From Allolobophora icterica (taxonomy: Eukaryota; Annelida; Clitellata; Crassiclitellata; Lumbricidae): a DNA stretch of 64,000 nt. The position numbers and the translations under genes were made by a program. The stretch is taken from assembly GCA_963556255.1 (NCBI GenBank), contig OY744616.1:667777-731776 (forward strand), in the 5' to 3' direction. The notes beneath the pieces were generated by a model. The model ran no database searches. It saw only the letters and a program-made list of their open reading frames with translations, and was not told where the DNA came from. Positions 1 to 10,429 of this stretch are shown here, piece by piece. The first letter of the stretch is position 1. Every line of letters begins with the position of its first letter.

Positions 1-895
1 GCGAGTGAAAATAGGTTAGTGTAATTTTTTTACCAGCTAAAAATGCATTGCCCGGGTAGGTTTTGGCCCGGGACACCATGGTAGCGGTGAAAACGGGGGA
101 CGCAAAGCCGACCACTGGGTGTGTCAAGCCCACCCGACACAGTAGTGAAGGTTTTGAGTGAAAAGCTAGAAAACTGTAGAAATGCATCGCGGTCAAACAA
201 CACACAGAATCTTCTCGGGCGGCGCCATCTGGCGAGTGAAAATAGGTTGAGTGTAATTTTTTTACCAGCTAAAAATGCATTGCCCGGGTAGGTTTTGGCC
301 CGGGACACCATGGTAGCGGTGAAAACGGGGGACGCAAAGCCGACCACTGGGTGTGTCAAGCCCACCCCGACACAGTAGTGAAGGTTTTGAGTGAAAAGCT
401 AGAAAACTGTAGAAATGCATCGCGGTCAAACAACACACAGAATCTTCTCGGGTGGCGCCATCTGGCGAGTGAAAATATGTTGAGTGTAATTTTTACCAAC
501 TAAAAATGCATTGCCCGGGTAGGTTTTGGCCCGGGACACCATGGTAGCGGTGAAAACGGGGGACGCAAAGCCGACCACTGGGTGTGTCATGCCCACCCCG
601 ACACAGTAGTGAAGGTTTTGAGTGAAAAGCTCGAAAACTGTAGAAATGCATCGCGGTCAAACACACAGAATCTTCTCGGGCGGCGCCATCTGGCGAATGA
701 AAATAGGTCGACTCGAATTTGTAAAAAGTGGGGTTTGGGAGAGGTTTTGGCCCAGAACACCATGGAAGCGGTGAAAACGGGGGACGCGAAGCCTCACACT
801 GAGTGTGTAATGCCGACCCCGAGACAGTAGTGAAGGTATGGAGTGAAAAGGTCCAAAGCTGTAGAAATGCATCGCGGTCAAAGATCGCTGTGACA
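1..895. repeat. Tandem array, four copies of a ~231-bp unit
   Basis: Units begin at about 1, 232, 465 and 693, giving periods of 231, 233 and 228 bp. The first three are nearly identical; the fourth is diverged and runs into a tail reading 'tctttatttatataga'. Each unit contains a GCCCGGG-type palindrome and the stretch 'gaaaacgggggacgcaaagc'. Short open frames in the array change strand from copy to copy and look non-coding. The array may continue beyond the left edge. Confidence 0.9.
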
Positions 896-964
896 GACAG
901 ACAGAGTCTTCTCTTTATTTATATAGATATATATACACTTGTATATATATATATAATTATATGC

Positions 965-1927
965 TGTTAGGTCCCATTATATTTTAAAGAAAAGAGCTCA
1001 GGCTAGAGGCAGTGATGGGCACTAAACTATTTTTTTTAGTTAAACTAAAACTATTTTCCAACTAAAAAAAAGTTTAACTAATGTTGGCAACTGATTTTGG
1101 AAATTAGTTAACTAAACTAAAGTAAAGTAGTTAAACTTTTTCCAAATTTTTTCCAACTATTTACGACAAACATTTTCACAGTAAAAGACGTTAAGTGAAG
1201 TGTAATAATGCAAAGCGTCAATGACAAACTATGCATTGTGTACTGTTCTGGCATACAGTTATATGTGTACTGTAAGTAGTGTATGAATTTGAAAACACAG
1301 GCTGTTAATGCTAAAACCATGCAGTGTTAAAATGTTTTTTTTTGCTGACAATGTTCAATGTTCACTGTGGAAAAATAGTTGCATATTGCTGATTTTTTAA
1401 GTTAAACTTTTTAGTTAGCAACTAAAATTTTTTAGTTAAACTATGGTTTTAACTAAACTATTTTTTTAGTTAAACTTCTTCCTTAACTAAAAATTTTTAG
1501 TTAAACTAAAAGTTAGCAACTTTTTAGTTAACTATTGCCCATCACTGGCTAGAGGTATGATTAAACGCAGTTTATTTACACGACAAGAAATTAGACTGAA
1601 TATACATTTCACAACGGCACTCGTCCATTCACAAAAGATGCACAAGCGGTAGATACGAACGTACAACTTCTTCTAACACCGAAGAAGTGGCACTCGCAAC
1701 AACAGCAGCGCTGTCGACCTCAGAGGGCAACGAGCTTTGAAAACAAAGGAGTTTGCCTTAGGCTCTCCTATATAAACTGTATACGTACAACTTAAGTATT
1801 GGCTGAGGCCTCAAATACCAGAAGATCCACCTGGATCGGACACCAGAAAAGCCACGACTTAATTCTCTCTCGACTTTTCCTGATATAGCACAGGCCACTC
1901 CCATTAAGGAACTGGTCAAGCGTAACG
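965..1927 (+). repeat. LTR-like repeat, copy 1, interrupted by a hAT MITE
   Basis: Begins TGTTAGGTCCCAT and ends near 'gcgtaac'. The reverse complement of 2020-2500 matches it in the same order: the GGTATGATTAAA block, a CGGCACTCGTC block, 'cctcagagggcaacga', a TATA-like CTCCTATATAAA, and 'agatccacctggatcggaca'. The TGTTA...TAACA ends are typical of LTRs, but no internal retroelement domains lie between the copies, so this could be a solo LTR or an LTR-like repeat. Confidence 0.65.
1010..1547. mobile_element. hAT-type MITE, 538 bp
   Basis: Ends CAGTGATGGGCA and TGCCCATCACTG form a perfect 12-bp terminal inverted repeat. It is flanked by the perfect 8-bp direct repeat GCTAGAGG at 1002-1009 and 1548-1555. 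The subterminal DNA is built from many copies of AGTTAAACTA in both orientations. It has no coding capacity. An 8-bp duplication and CAG...CTG ends are hallmarks of hAT elements. It sits inside the LTR-like repeat. Confidence 0.93.
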
Positions 1928-2019
1928 AGAATATCCGAGAGTATAATACAATATATATATATACATGTATATATATGTATATGTATATATATAATATATA
2001 TATACATGTATATATATAT
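1928..2019. repeat. AT-rich spacer between two facing LTR-like repeats
   Basis: Alternating TA/TG tracts joining the inner ends of the two inverted repeats. Confidence 0.6.
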
Positions 2020-2500
2020 TGTTACATGCGTACCAGCTCCATAAGGGGAGTGGCCTAAGCTATAAAAGGAGGTTTCGTGAAAGAATAAGTCCTTGGGTTT
2101 TCTGATGTCCGATCCAGGTGGATCTTCGGGTAGTTAAGTGGCCCGCCAAGCTTTCGGTTGTATGTAGAATTTATATAGGAGAGCCTAAGGCAAACCACTT
2201 TGTTTTCAAAGCTCGTTGTCTCGTTGCCCTCTGAGGCCGACAGCACTGCTGTTTATCATGTACGTCTGAGGCTCGTGTCAGGAGTGTTCTTCTTCCACGA
2301 AGAAGAGCTACTGTGAGTGCCACTTCTTCTTATGCTGATGAAGAAGTTGCACATGTCTGTCTACCGTTTGTACGTCTTTGGTGAACTGACGAGTGCCGCT
2401 GTGAAAGGTAGATTCTGTTTCTTACATTATTGTGAATAAAACCATTTTAATCATACCCCTAGACTGAACTCTTTTCATTCAAATAAAATGGGACCTAACA
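2020..2500 (-). repeat. LTR-like repeat, copy 2, inverted relative to copy 1
   Basis: Read on the minus strand it starts TGTTAGGTCCCAT and ends CATGTAACA, about 480 bp, with the same internal order as copy 1 and a TATA-like CTCCTATATAAATTC. The two copies face each other across a ~90-bp TA-rich spacer. It is undisrupted, unlike copy 1. The flanks are (TA)-rich, so a target duplication cannot be told. Confidence 0.65.
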
Positions 2501-2605
2501 TAATATATATATATATATATGTATATGTAGGCTATATATATATATATAAATCAAATCCTTTATTATATAAATATATTATTTTTATTATATATATATATAT
2601 ATAGT
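2500..2605. repeat. (TA)n-rich low-complexity DNA
   Basis: Several interrupted (TA)n tracts next to the LTR-like repeat. Confidence 0.8.
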
Positions 2606-2639
2606 GTTATAGCGCAACTATAGTGCGCTCTAATTCAAT

Positions 2640-2800
2640 ACATTCAACAGTTAATGTCAATCAATCAATCATTTATTGTTAAACAATTTAAACAGTGTTT
2701 ACAAATAAGCAGTTTTTCATCGTTAGGGAAACAATGGGCCCTGAAGGGATAAAAATCCCACTAAGTCACCTATGTAACAAACAGTAACTACACATAGAGG
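2640..2800 (-). mobile_element. 5'-truncated CR1/L2-like LINE 3' end
   Basis: Read on the minus strand this is the 3' UTR of a LINE. It has the hairpin GGGATTTTTATCCC (2736-2760), an AATAAA-like segment and a terminal (TTGA)n run seen on plus as 'caatcaatcaatca'. The hairpin and neighbouring GGTGAC are shared with the 3' ends of the two larger LINEs at 36.2 and 45.9 kb. No coding sequence is attached. Confidence 0.7.
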
Positions 2801-2900
2801 CGGTAATGAGTATAGTAATTGCTTGGACTTGCTAGCTAGTTAGAGTTTGTTCTTAGGGCTGTTCACCCTAAACTGATTGTAAGTTTCATTGATAGCTAAC

Positions 2901-2985
2901 TAACAGCTGGTGCTGAATCTTTTCAAGCTCCTGCCTGTTGTTCTGCTCAACAATGCATGGCATTGCCTGCCACTGCTGAATACGA
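2901..2985 (-). CDS. CXXC1: CXXC1/CFP1-type exon (RIQQWQ segment of CpG-binding C-terminal domain)
   Basis: The minus-strand reading RIQQWQAMPCIV, then EQNNRQELEKIQ, matches the conserved segment following the cysteine cluster in CXXC1 (CFP1), the CpG-binding subunit of SET1 histone H3K4 methyltransferase complexes. The acceptor is 'catctttgtag' and the donor is GTTAGC, giving an 85-bp exon (1 nt plus 28 codons). It lies downstream of the exon at 3932-4018 in the same gene orientation, and the phases fit: that exon ends with 2 nt of a codon and this one starts with 1. Direct joining skips the usual RIYEILPQ octapeptide. Later exons, including the rest of the C-terminal domain, must lie beyond the left edge or be lost. 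The family match is from memory, not a search. Confidence 0.75.
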
Positions 2986-3931
2986 CTACAAAGATGCAGC
3001 AGAAAGCATCTGCGATGTTTTTTTCTGCAAGAAAATATTTTATTTTAAAGCTCTATGACTGACAAACATCACCTCCATATGAATCAAATAGAAGTATATT
3101 AGACAATAACTGTTGCCTTTGACTACATGCAGCATAAATTAACTATCTTAAAACACACATTTAAATCTGTTGGATAGTCATACTTTGCCAAACTTTGGTA
3201 CTTTAAAATGCGCTGTGTTAACACTTTAACGACAAGTTTAGTGTACTAAAATGTATAGAAAACTAATCCCTCTCATCCTTAAAGGGTTAAGTGTCATACA
3301 TAATACACATGACAATGTCCAAGTCAAAGCCACATAGCAAACAATAGCATTAGACAAGCAGAAAAGATATGCCTCAACATTAGCCGTGTTGAACCTGTCG
3401 AAGTGCCCTTGTAACGGCATGCGTCATGTTCCGGCGCTGTAGAAATCGTTGTATTCATCATCAACATCATCAACATCATCATCAACATTACATTTTATTA
3501 AGTGCCATCCTAATAACCTACTTTTATGTTCAACCATACTTACTGACCTTCCTAATGCAAATTTCCAACTCAAGTAAAAATCTTCAGTCTGAACACATAT
3601 ATAACATTATGTTCACCAAGTTGCATTTTTGCCATCTCCATTGATCATCCTAATGACCTGCTTTGCCTTCCTCGTTCAAATTTCCAACCCAGCTATTTCT
3701 TTAGTCTAAACATGACATCCACAGAATCAGATTGATTTTGGTAAACCCAGCAATTCCTTTAAATTAACAGTGCAATATCTAACCTACTGTGCAACTACAA
3801 ACAGCTACAGTGGCACTTACAGAAAAAGCTACTTTATAAATTACTATTAAGAACTGTGGCATAAAAAGAAACTAACAGTAATAACGGTAAATGCCAAAAA
3901 ATCGTTGCCCAAAATGTGAGCGATAGCATAC
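2986..3931 (-). other. CXXC1 intron with small repeats
   Basis: No further coding match was found. It holds a short piggyBac-like MITE, an (ATC)n run near 3456-3485, and AT-rich DNA. I looked for a 24-nt micro-exon coding RIYEILPQ and did not find one. Confidence 0.5.
3218..3290. mobile_element. Tiny piggyBac-like MITE candidate
   Basis: Begins TTAACACTTTAACGACAA and ends CCTTAAAGGGTTAA, so it is bounded by TTAA on both sides with inverted CACTTTAA/CCCTTTAA-like ends. TTAA targets and such ends are typical of piggyBac-derived MITEs. It is only about 73 bp. Confidence 0.45.
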
Positions 3932-4018
3932 TTAGTGGCAAGCTTAAGGCCACAGTCATCTGAGCAGTACTTGGATCCTTCTCGAGCACCCTCTGTGCGG
4001 CCCGGCCCGTAGCACTGT
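3932..4018 (-). CDS. CXXC1: CXXC1/CFP1-type exon (SKYCSDDCG cysteine cluster)
   Basis: The minus-strand reading QCYGPGRTEGAREGSKYCSD followed by DCGLKLAT is the signature of the cysteine-rich C-terminal CpG-binding domain of CXXC1 (CFP1), a nuclear protein that recruits SET1 methyltransferase to CpG islands. The acceptor 'gactatcccag' and donor GTATGC define an 87-bp exon (1 nt, 28 codons, 2 nt). In known CXXC1 proteins the residue after CYGPG-type motifs is a cysteine; here the codon is CGC (Arg), which would remove a probable zinc ligand. No further upstream exons were recognised to the right. It could be a diverged real gene or a decaying partial duplicate. Confidence 0.78.
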
Positions 4019-5684
4019 CTGGGATAGTCACCTCCCACAACAGGCCATAGAAAGCCGGAACTAGGAGCACTGCATTGACCAACTTCTGCTTTAGACCGTT
4101 TTCATTCTTTAAAATCACTCTACAAAAAAAATGCAAATGATAAACAAATCATAAAAATCATTTACTCAGCAAAAGTAACCTAAATTACTCAACAGACTTC
4201 CATCTGGTCCACTGTGTATTGTTTCCATATCCACTGATTACTTGCCACCCTCTACAATTCATGTGTCATTCCAATAAACATCCATATTCGCGCCAATTTA
4301 TGGTTTATTTAGAATTTAGCAATACATTTATTCTCTGCTCAACCGAACTAAGTGATAAAAAAATTCAAAACCGAAGGCTGCTCAACTTCACTGAAGCAGA
4401 AAGTTAATCAACTACACACAGCGAGTTACTTTCCTGCAAGATATCAATTACATCTCACCATTTCTAAAAGTGGTTTTAGCGTGTGCACTCAATTAGCTAA
4501 TTACATTAGACAGCAAATGATACACAAGTCCCCTCTCAACATAGAACATATAAGCCAGTAGCTATGTTATTTCTACAACGTACGCAAAGCAAACTCTAGC
4601 AAGTTGATATCTTAAAATTACATCTCTTGCCAAATGTCTTGATCAGGATTTGACTTTTTGACGTGACATTTTTACATTTTTACTTCTTTTGAAGGAACAC
4701 CTGAACTACTATCTGCATGCTACAGCCTGCTTCTCAGATAATGCTAAGCATACACCACCATCAAATCATCTCTCAGCAAATTCTGATCTTCACCAGGACA
4801 TATTTTTTCAGGTCATAATCATTTCCTGTTGCCTGGCTTAAACATTCACTTCTGAACTTTGAAAGGCAGGCATTATCAAATTTAAGTTGTTTTGTATTTA
4901 ATACCTGGCAGTTCGTATTTTCATTAGTATATTTAAAAAATTGTTTAAAAAGAACCAAAGTTAAAAATAACAACTTCACACAATAACCCTTCAACCTGTA
5001 ATAATATTAGCACTTTAACGACAATAAAGCGACTGGGAAACCCATGCAGCTCATTGTTAAAGTGTTAAAGGCAGTCAAAATTAGTGCTAGGCTAGGGCCA
5101 CTTATTATTCAAGATACATACCGTAGAAAGATCATCTATCTTGATGAACTGTAAATATTCGCAAATCAAACATTTAACCTTGTCACAGCATAAGTAAGGT
5201 TACTTGATCGCATAAAATCGGCTACGGAGCAATTTACATGTATTAAGAGTTTAGGTGTTAGTTCTGTGAAAAAGTTGTCAACAGCAATTTATATAAGTGA
5301 CAGACCTTTCTGCTGGAATGTGAAGATCTCTCGTAGGCATTGTATCCAAAATCTAATGACATTCTGCTATGTTCTCTGTTGTCACTAAGTCAAAGAACAA
5401 AACCACATAATCGCATCCTTAAAGAACACCTCAAAGTTGAAACACAAACTCAAAGAACTGTCTATCAGAGATGGGTACCTAATCGATTAGATTCTAATCA
5501 ATTAGGCAAACAGTAAATTCCATTTGATTAGCTGTCGCCTGATCCTAATTCAAATTCCAATTGATGAGCAATTTATAACTGATTTCATTGGTAAAATGAT
5601 TATCTGATCAATTAAATTTTGTTAAAGCATGCTATGATCTGGTTTGTAATATCATTATTGAACTACTTGTGATTTATTTTGCAT
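4019..5684. other. Unassigned DNA upstream of the CXXC1 exons
   Basis: AT-rich, no long open frame and no recognisable exon on either strand. A hAT-like half end, CAGAGATGGGTACC, starts near 5467 but no partner end was found. Confidence 0.4.
5007..5068. mobile_element. Second tiny piggyBac-like MITE candidate
   Basis: Left end TTAGCACTTTAACGACAA and right end ATTGTTAAAGTGTTAA are inverted and match the ends of the 3218-3290 copy; only the right target reads TTAA. Confidence 0.4.
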
Positions 5685-5960
5685 CGCCATTGTTAACTGC
5701 ATCACGGGAACAATAAAAGATTTTATTGATTGACTGATATATGCACGCTTGTATGTATGTATAATGTACATACATTGTATTGACCAATGTGGTGTGTTGT
5801 TGCTTGCTGTTTTGCAGCAGTTCATATAATGATATTATAAGCCAGATCATAATTGTAAACATGTAAAACTGCTAAGGGAGACAAACGGATACCCAGAAGA
5901 GACGAAAATCCCGCTAAATTAGGATACCCGTGTACCATATAAAGCAGTGAGATACATACA
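5685..5960 (-). mobile_element. 5'-truncated CR1/L2-like LINE 3' end
   Basis: The minus strand carries the shared LINE tail: TAGCGGGATTTTCG (5905-5918 region), an AATAAAATC signal and a short TCAATCAATA run. It is the most diverged of four such 3' ends in the window and has no attached coding sequence. Confidence 0.55.
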
Positions 5961-6159
5961 AAAATACATACATGAATGCTGTGATCACCATAACTATTAC
6001 AAAAGCTCTTCACTGTCGATGCCAGCGATCCCGCTTTTAAGTTCCAGATGATTTTTGGCAACAAGCAAGTTCACAAGATGACAAGGATTGAGCAGAAATC
6101 TCGTATCTAAATCACATATCACTGAATCTAACATAGGAATGTAGATTGATCTCCTATAG

Positions 6160-6475
6160 CAGCGGTTCTCAACCTTTTGAGACTCAAGGACCACTTCTAA
6201 ATTTTGTGTCTCGGTCGCGGACCACCAGTAAAAATTGTGCCAAAATTAATACAAACGAAATTTTTTACCATAAATTTGCGTTTTATTAGTTTCATGCTGC
6301 CATCTAGCCGATTCTAGTGATTGAAATAAAATAAAAATTGACAGAATTGACAAAATTTGCCTATTTGTATGTTTTTTAATTCTAACATATATAAATTATA
6401 GGCCTTGCTCGCGGACCACCAGGCAGATGGCCGCGGACCACCAGTGGTCCGCGGACCACAGGTTGAGAACCGCTG
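6160..6475. mobile_element. hAT (Charlie-like) MITE, 316 bp
   Basis: Terminal repeats CAGCGGTTCTCAACC and GGTTGAGAACCGCTG are perfect inverses. The 8-bp direct repeat TCCTATAG flanks at 6152-6159 and 6476-6483. Internal GCGGACCACCAG motifs occur near both ends. Non-coding. Confidence 0.95.
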
Positions 6476-6539
6476 TCCTATAGTACTCTTCTGGTGTTGA
6501 GCATGGAATATTACCTCTATTCGTTTGCCTTTTCAGAAT

Positions 6540-6730
6540 GATTGAGGTAGCTCAATCATAACATCTAAGTTGGTCAAAAGATCTAAAGCAAATATGGTGG
6601 AAAATTCTTTATTGCAATTAACACGCTGATTTCTCAGTATAGACAGAAGATCGGTGCAAAGCCTAGCCGCACCAGTTAAGTCCAGAGTTTTCTGCTCGAA
6701 TAATCCGCCAAGTGGTAGACAAAACAAAAA
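6540..6730 (-). pseudogene. Possible hAT-family transposase fragment
   Basis: The minus-strand frame reads ARLCTDLLSILRNQRVNCNK, then EFSTIFA...LTNLDVMIELP. This resembles the helical linker (LRN-R-N-EEF--IF--A--L---) of domesticated and fossil hAT/zf-MYM-type transposases. It is about 60 residues, with no catalytic motif or dimerisation domain visible. The match is by pattern only, and it may be an unrelated chance frame. Confidence 0.3.
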
Positions 6731-6739
6731 ACCGACAGT

Positions 6740-7259
6740 TCATATGGAGAATTTATATAGCGCTTCTTCAAGGCTATCTACTCAAAAGCACAAACAGTTG
6801 GTAGCAGAGTGCTACTACAAACTCACCAAAGTCATCCAGAGGGCCCAAGTAAGTGAAGTAACCCCATTGGGGCCAATTCTACATTACACTTTTGTTGTAT
6901 TAGAGGCGGAAAATTATTTTAGGGTATACAAAGAGTAGTACTGATTATACTATAGGTGCTGCAATTGTGTGCAGATGATATAACAAAAATAAAAGAAACA
7001 ATAAAACATATAGTAATCAAATCTTCAAATGCTAAGTTTAGAAGTGTCAACGAGCTGATCCGCTAAAAAATGGTAACAAGGGGTAATATTCAAAGGGTAG
7101 TCCATCGCTGTACAGGCATTATAATAATCACATGAAATATATCCTGATGAAATTTTTATGAAATTGATACCAAACTTTATAAAAAAAATTATTTTTTGGA
7201 CTCTTAAGGGGCGATTGGAGCAATCATCCCCTCTGGATCCGCCCTTGTGTATAAATCAG

Positions 7260-7260
<1 letters not shown>
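6740..7260. other. No recognisable feature
   Basis: AT-rich sequence with short open frames only. Confidence 0.4.

Positions 7261-7263
<3 letters not shown>

Positions 7264-7332
<69 letters not shown>
7264..7332. repeat. (TA)n microsatellite
   Basis: Near-perfect TA dinucleotides with one 'taatta' interruption, immediately before the transposon copy at 7335. Confidence 0.95.
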
Positions 7333-7334
<2 letters not shown>

Positions 7335-7335
<1 letters not shown>

Positions 7336-8222
7336 TGGGTGTTTTATGGTAAACATAATATTTTCAACTCAAAGATATTTTAACGGCCAAGTTGAATTAT
7401 ATGCCAATTCACATGTAAACTCCATATCCGAAATTATATGTTGATAGCTGAGAATTTAGAACTTGCGCAAGGCGACCGAAATTAGGAACCCGGTGATCTT
7501 ACTCATTATGGCCAAAATTTTAATATCACGATGTCTGTTCTTCGTGTTTTCGATCTTCTTCTTATAGCAATTAATGATTATGCTAAATTAATGCGATGCT
7601 TCAAGGATTCCCCGCAGAATCTCTTTAATAGTGTGCACCAAGATGCCTATAAGCAGGACAAGAGGATCGGCAGTTTTTGAAAGTACAGTGTGAGAAAGGA
7701 CCAAAGGTCGATCCAAAGGTTCCCCTTACTATCCACTGGGACGGCAAGATCATGCAGATTTTGCAGGAACTGGACGAGGGTGCTTTTATGGCCTTCCAAT
7801 AATGGCATCTGGTAAGTATGTGAACAAGCTACTGGCCATCCCCAGACTCCAGTCCGGGACTGCTGCCATGACGGCAGCTGACTGTTTGACCGAGATCAGA
7901 AGTTGGTTTATGGAAGACAGAATCGTGGTCATGTTTTGACACAATGGTGAGTAAGCGGGTTGCAAAGGCGGCGTATGCATCAATCTGGAAACGGAATTAG
8001 GACTGGACTTCTTGAACCTTGCCTGTCGACATTATGTTTCTGAAATTGTTCTACATGAGGTGTTTTCACTGCATCATAAATTTGCAAGGTCTTCAAAATT
8101 GAAACTCTTCCTTCATTTCTGTGACTTCTGGCCCGTAAATAGATCAGGCCAAGCATCGGACAGCAATGGAGGACAAAGACACGGCACAGCGTGTCAAAGA
8201 AATGTGAGAAAATGTCATCATT
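7335..8222 (+). pseudogene. Decayed copy of the TTAGGGTGT DNA transposon (5' part)
   Basis: It begins 'gtttgggtgttttatgg' directly after (TA)n. It matches, in order, the reverse complement of 54,492 down to about 53,060: the block 'acgatgtctgttcttcgtg', the coding segment VPLTIHWDGKI, SGKYVNKLLAIPRLQSGT and LNLACRHYVSEIVLHEVFSL. Much of exon 1 is deleted, and stops (for example at the expected CFDTTAS segment) make it a pseudogene. At the position of the 115-bp intron of the other copy this copy is contiguous, reading straight through SGK-Y. The protein family is the same as at 52,201-53,990; its superfamily is not known to me. Confidence 0.75.
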
Positions 8223-8249
8223 TTCACGTAGGTTGTGGTGACGCACCAT

Positions 8250-8372
8250 CTTAGGCGCCCGGAGAAATGCCTCTGGGTAACTGAACTTTATTCCTTTCGG
8301 TAAAATTCCTTCTAGAAAATGACTGTTAGTTCTAGTAGCTCCTCATAGTAGTCTCTGCGGTGTTCAGCATTC
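8250..8372 (-). pseudogene. Inverted fragment of the same transposon
   Basis: The plus strand 'ctttattcctttcggtaaa' to 'tgcggtgttcagcattc' matches the plus strand at 52,960-53,055, where the transposase is on the minus strand. This piece is therefore inverted relative to 7335-8222, and the two break near 8222-8250. Confidence 0.7.
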
Positions 8373-8853
8373 TTTCAATTGACATTACTGTCCACCTGTC
8401 TCCTATTTTAATCTGCCACATTCATCATCATCATCATTCTCACAATAACTTCACATTTGTCCATTTTATCCGCTGTCTCTCAGTCAATTCATCCTGGCGA
8501 CTTGCAACTTTACTCTGCAGCCATAACTCTACGAATTTAAAATGTGGTTTGGAAACCAAAAACTTGGGTCTACCACTCTATCAGTTTAAGAAGATGATGC
8601 TAGCAGGTCCAATTAATGCAGTTGTCAATTTGTATGGAAATCTATATTCCAATCGAATCTGATGACTTATACAGTGCTGTTATTAGAGTACATAAAGCAA
8701 CAATTAACAGATGCTTCAAGTGAATTTGAAGTCAAAATCAAAATATATTAGATAAGCCAGGTGAAGGATATTCTGGTAAGAGACACCTCAAGTGAAGCTA
8801 TGGTGGGTAAAAAGTACTGCTGTGAATTTTGGATTTGCATTAAATGCTTCATA
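8373..8853. other. No recognisable gene
   Basis: Contains a short (ATC)n run near 8424 and otherwise unique-looking DNA with only small open frames. Confidence 0.35.
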
Positions 8854-8861
8854 ATTGCAAT

Positions 8862-9096
8862 GGGTGCGGCCTGAATCCCGAAACCCCAAAACAAATTTTT
8901 AGTGATGAAAATTTAACTGTAAGTAAAAGTTGGATGACTTCCACGCTGGATCTATGTCACGTATGAGTTTACGATTTCACTTTGAATAGTTTTTGGGAGT
9001 TCGGCCGCTTTCTATAAAACTGTCTTCAGGAAATCATGTTTTTGTGAATTTTCAGCGTTTTCGGGGATTCGGGTTTCAGGGATTCGGGCTGACCCC
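8862..9096. mobile_element. MITE with 8-bp target duplication, 235 bp
   Basis: The left end GGGTGCGGCCTGAATCCC and right end GGGATTCGGGCTGACCCC are inverted, imperfect repeats. Both flanks carry ATTGCAAT (8854-8861, 9097-9104). That octamer is its own reverse complement, so it could also be part of the terminal repeat. Confidence 0.65.
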
Positions 9097-9104
9097 ATTG
9101 CAAT

Positions 9105-9553
9105 ACAATGATACTACAAAATGTAAGCAAGTCTTACTGAAAGCGATCGTCTTCTGTCTTCTTCCCAGCATTCCTTGTCGTTTGAATGCTGTTACCAGCA
9201 TCAGTGCTGCTCTGTGATAATTTCTCAACGCCATCACTAAGGCTTCTCCAAGTTCCACATGGAATTGGTTCTCTGTACTTCTGGGAAATCCAGTGTGACT
9301 TCATCGAATCCGAATGCATAACCCTCTTGCCATAATATCGAACCAAGAGCCACAATTGGCTCATTTTCAACATTGTAAACAGGCTGAAACAGACAATTTC
9401 AACATTGCAATACATCAAAACTGAAAAGTTATCTCACCTAAAGTCACTTTTCGTCCAAGCGACGTATCTTTAATTAGCACTGTCATTACAATATTACTGC
9501 AATGACGACCTCTGAATAGCTTTATATGAAAACCACGCCATTAGACAGCGAAT
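9105..9553. other. No recognisable gene
   Basis: Only short overlapping open frames on both strands; no motif recognised. Confidence 0.35.
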
Positions 9554-10199
9554 ATGTATCTGCCAATAATTGACATCAAAGTACAAGGCAGCCAGATAGA
9601 ACAAGTGGGAACTTTCGTGTACTTAGGCTCACTCATAACAGAAGACGCGGAGTGTAGCAGGGAGATAGGTATAAGAACTGCAAGAGGACTGGGAATAGGA
9701 GCAGATCTGAATAAATTGTGGAAAAACCATAACATAAAAATTACCACAAAGTTAAAGTTAATGAGGACACATATGGCCAGTGATGATGTATGTCTGTGAG
9801 AGTTGGACAATCAAAAAGAGGGAGGAGGATAGAATAAAGGCATTTGAAATGAAATGCATACGAAAAATCCTTGGAATATCATGGACGGAGAAGAAAACAA
9901 ATGAATGGGTACTGGAGACGGCGGGGGTGGAAAGGAACCTATTGGAATCAATCAAAAGAAGAAAGATGTCATACTTTGGGCACATAATGAGGAAACAGGG
10001 GGATTGCCTAGAAAAAGAAATTATGCAGGGAACGGTACCGGGAACAAGAGCAAGAGGAAGACCAAGGAAGAAGTGGATGGACAACATTGGCAAATGGTTG
10101 GGATTATCAACAGAAAGGTTGCTGCGAGTAGCCGAAGACAGGAAAGGATGGAGAAGAATCGTCTACAATGCGACCAACCCTCGTATCGAGGACGGTTAA
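9554..10199 (+). pseudogene. RTE-type LINE, C-terminal part of reverse transcriptase ORF
   Basis: The frame at 9554-9799 reads VGTFVYLGSLITEDAECSRE, and that at 9780-10199 continues YVCESWTIKKREEDRIKAFE, then CIRKILGISW, MSYFGHIMRK and RGRPRKKWMDNIGKW. This is the thumb and C-terminal tail of RTE/BovB-like non-LTR reverse transcriptases. A frameshift near 9780 separates the two parts; the endonuclease and catalytic RT motifs are absent (5' truncated). The coding frame ends in a GA-rich tail at 10200. Confidence 0.8.
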
Positions 10200-10429
10200 A
10201 GAGAGAGAGAGAATAATTGACCCAGGCTGATCCCGTCTAGTATTTGCTATGAAGTCCTGCCTAAGACTAAGTAAATAGGCCTACAACTGTTCTCTTGTTT
10301 TAGCTTTTTTGGGTGAAAGAAAAAGTAAATGACGATCAACCATAGATGTATATTGGGTAATCGTAATCTCCAAACTTCTAAAGCGCCACTCCAAGGCCAA
10401 GCGCAGGACACCAGCCTATTCACGAGCGC

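Noticed and set aside
5467..5640. hAT MITE starting CAGAGATGGGTACC
   Set aside because: No inverse partner end or target duplication found.
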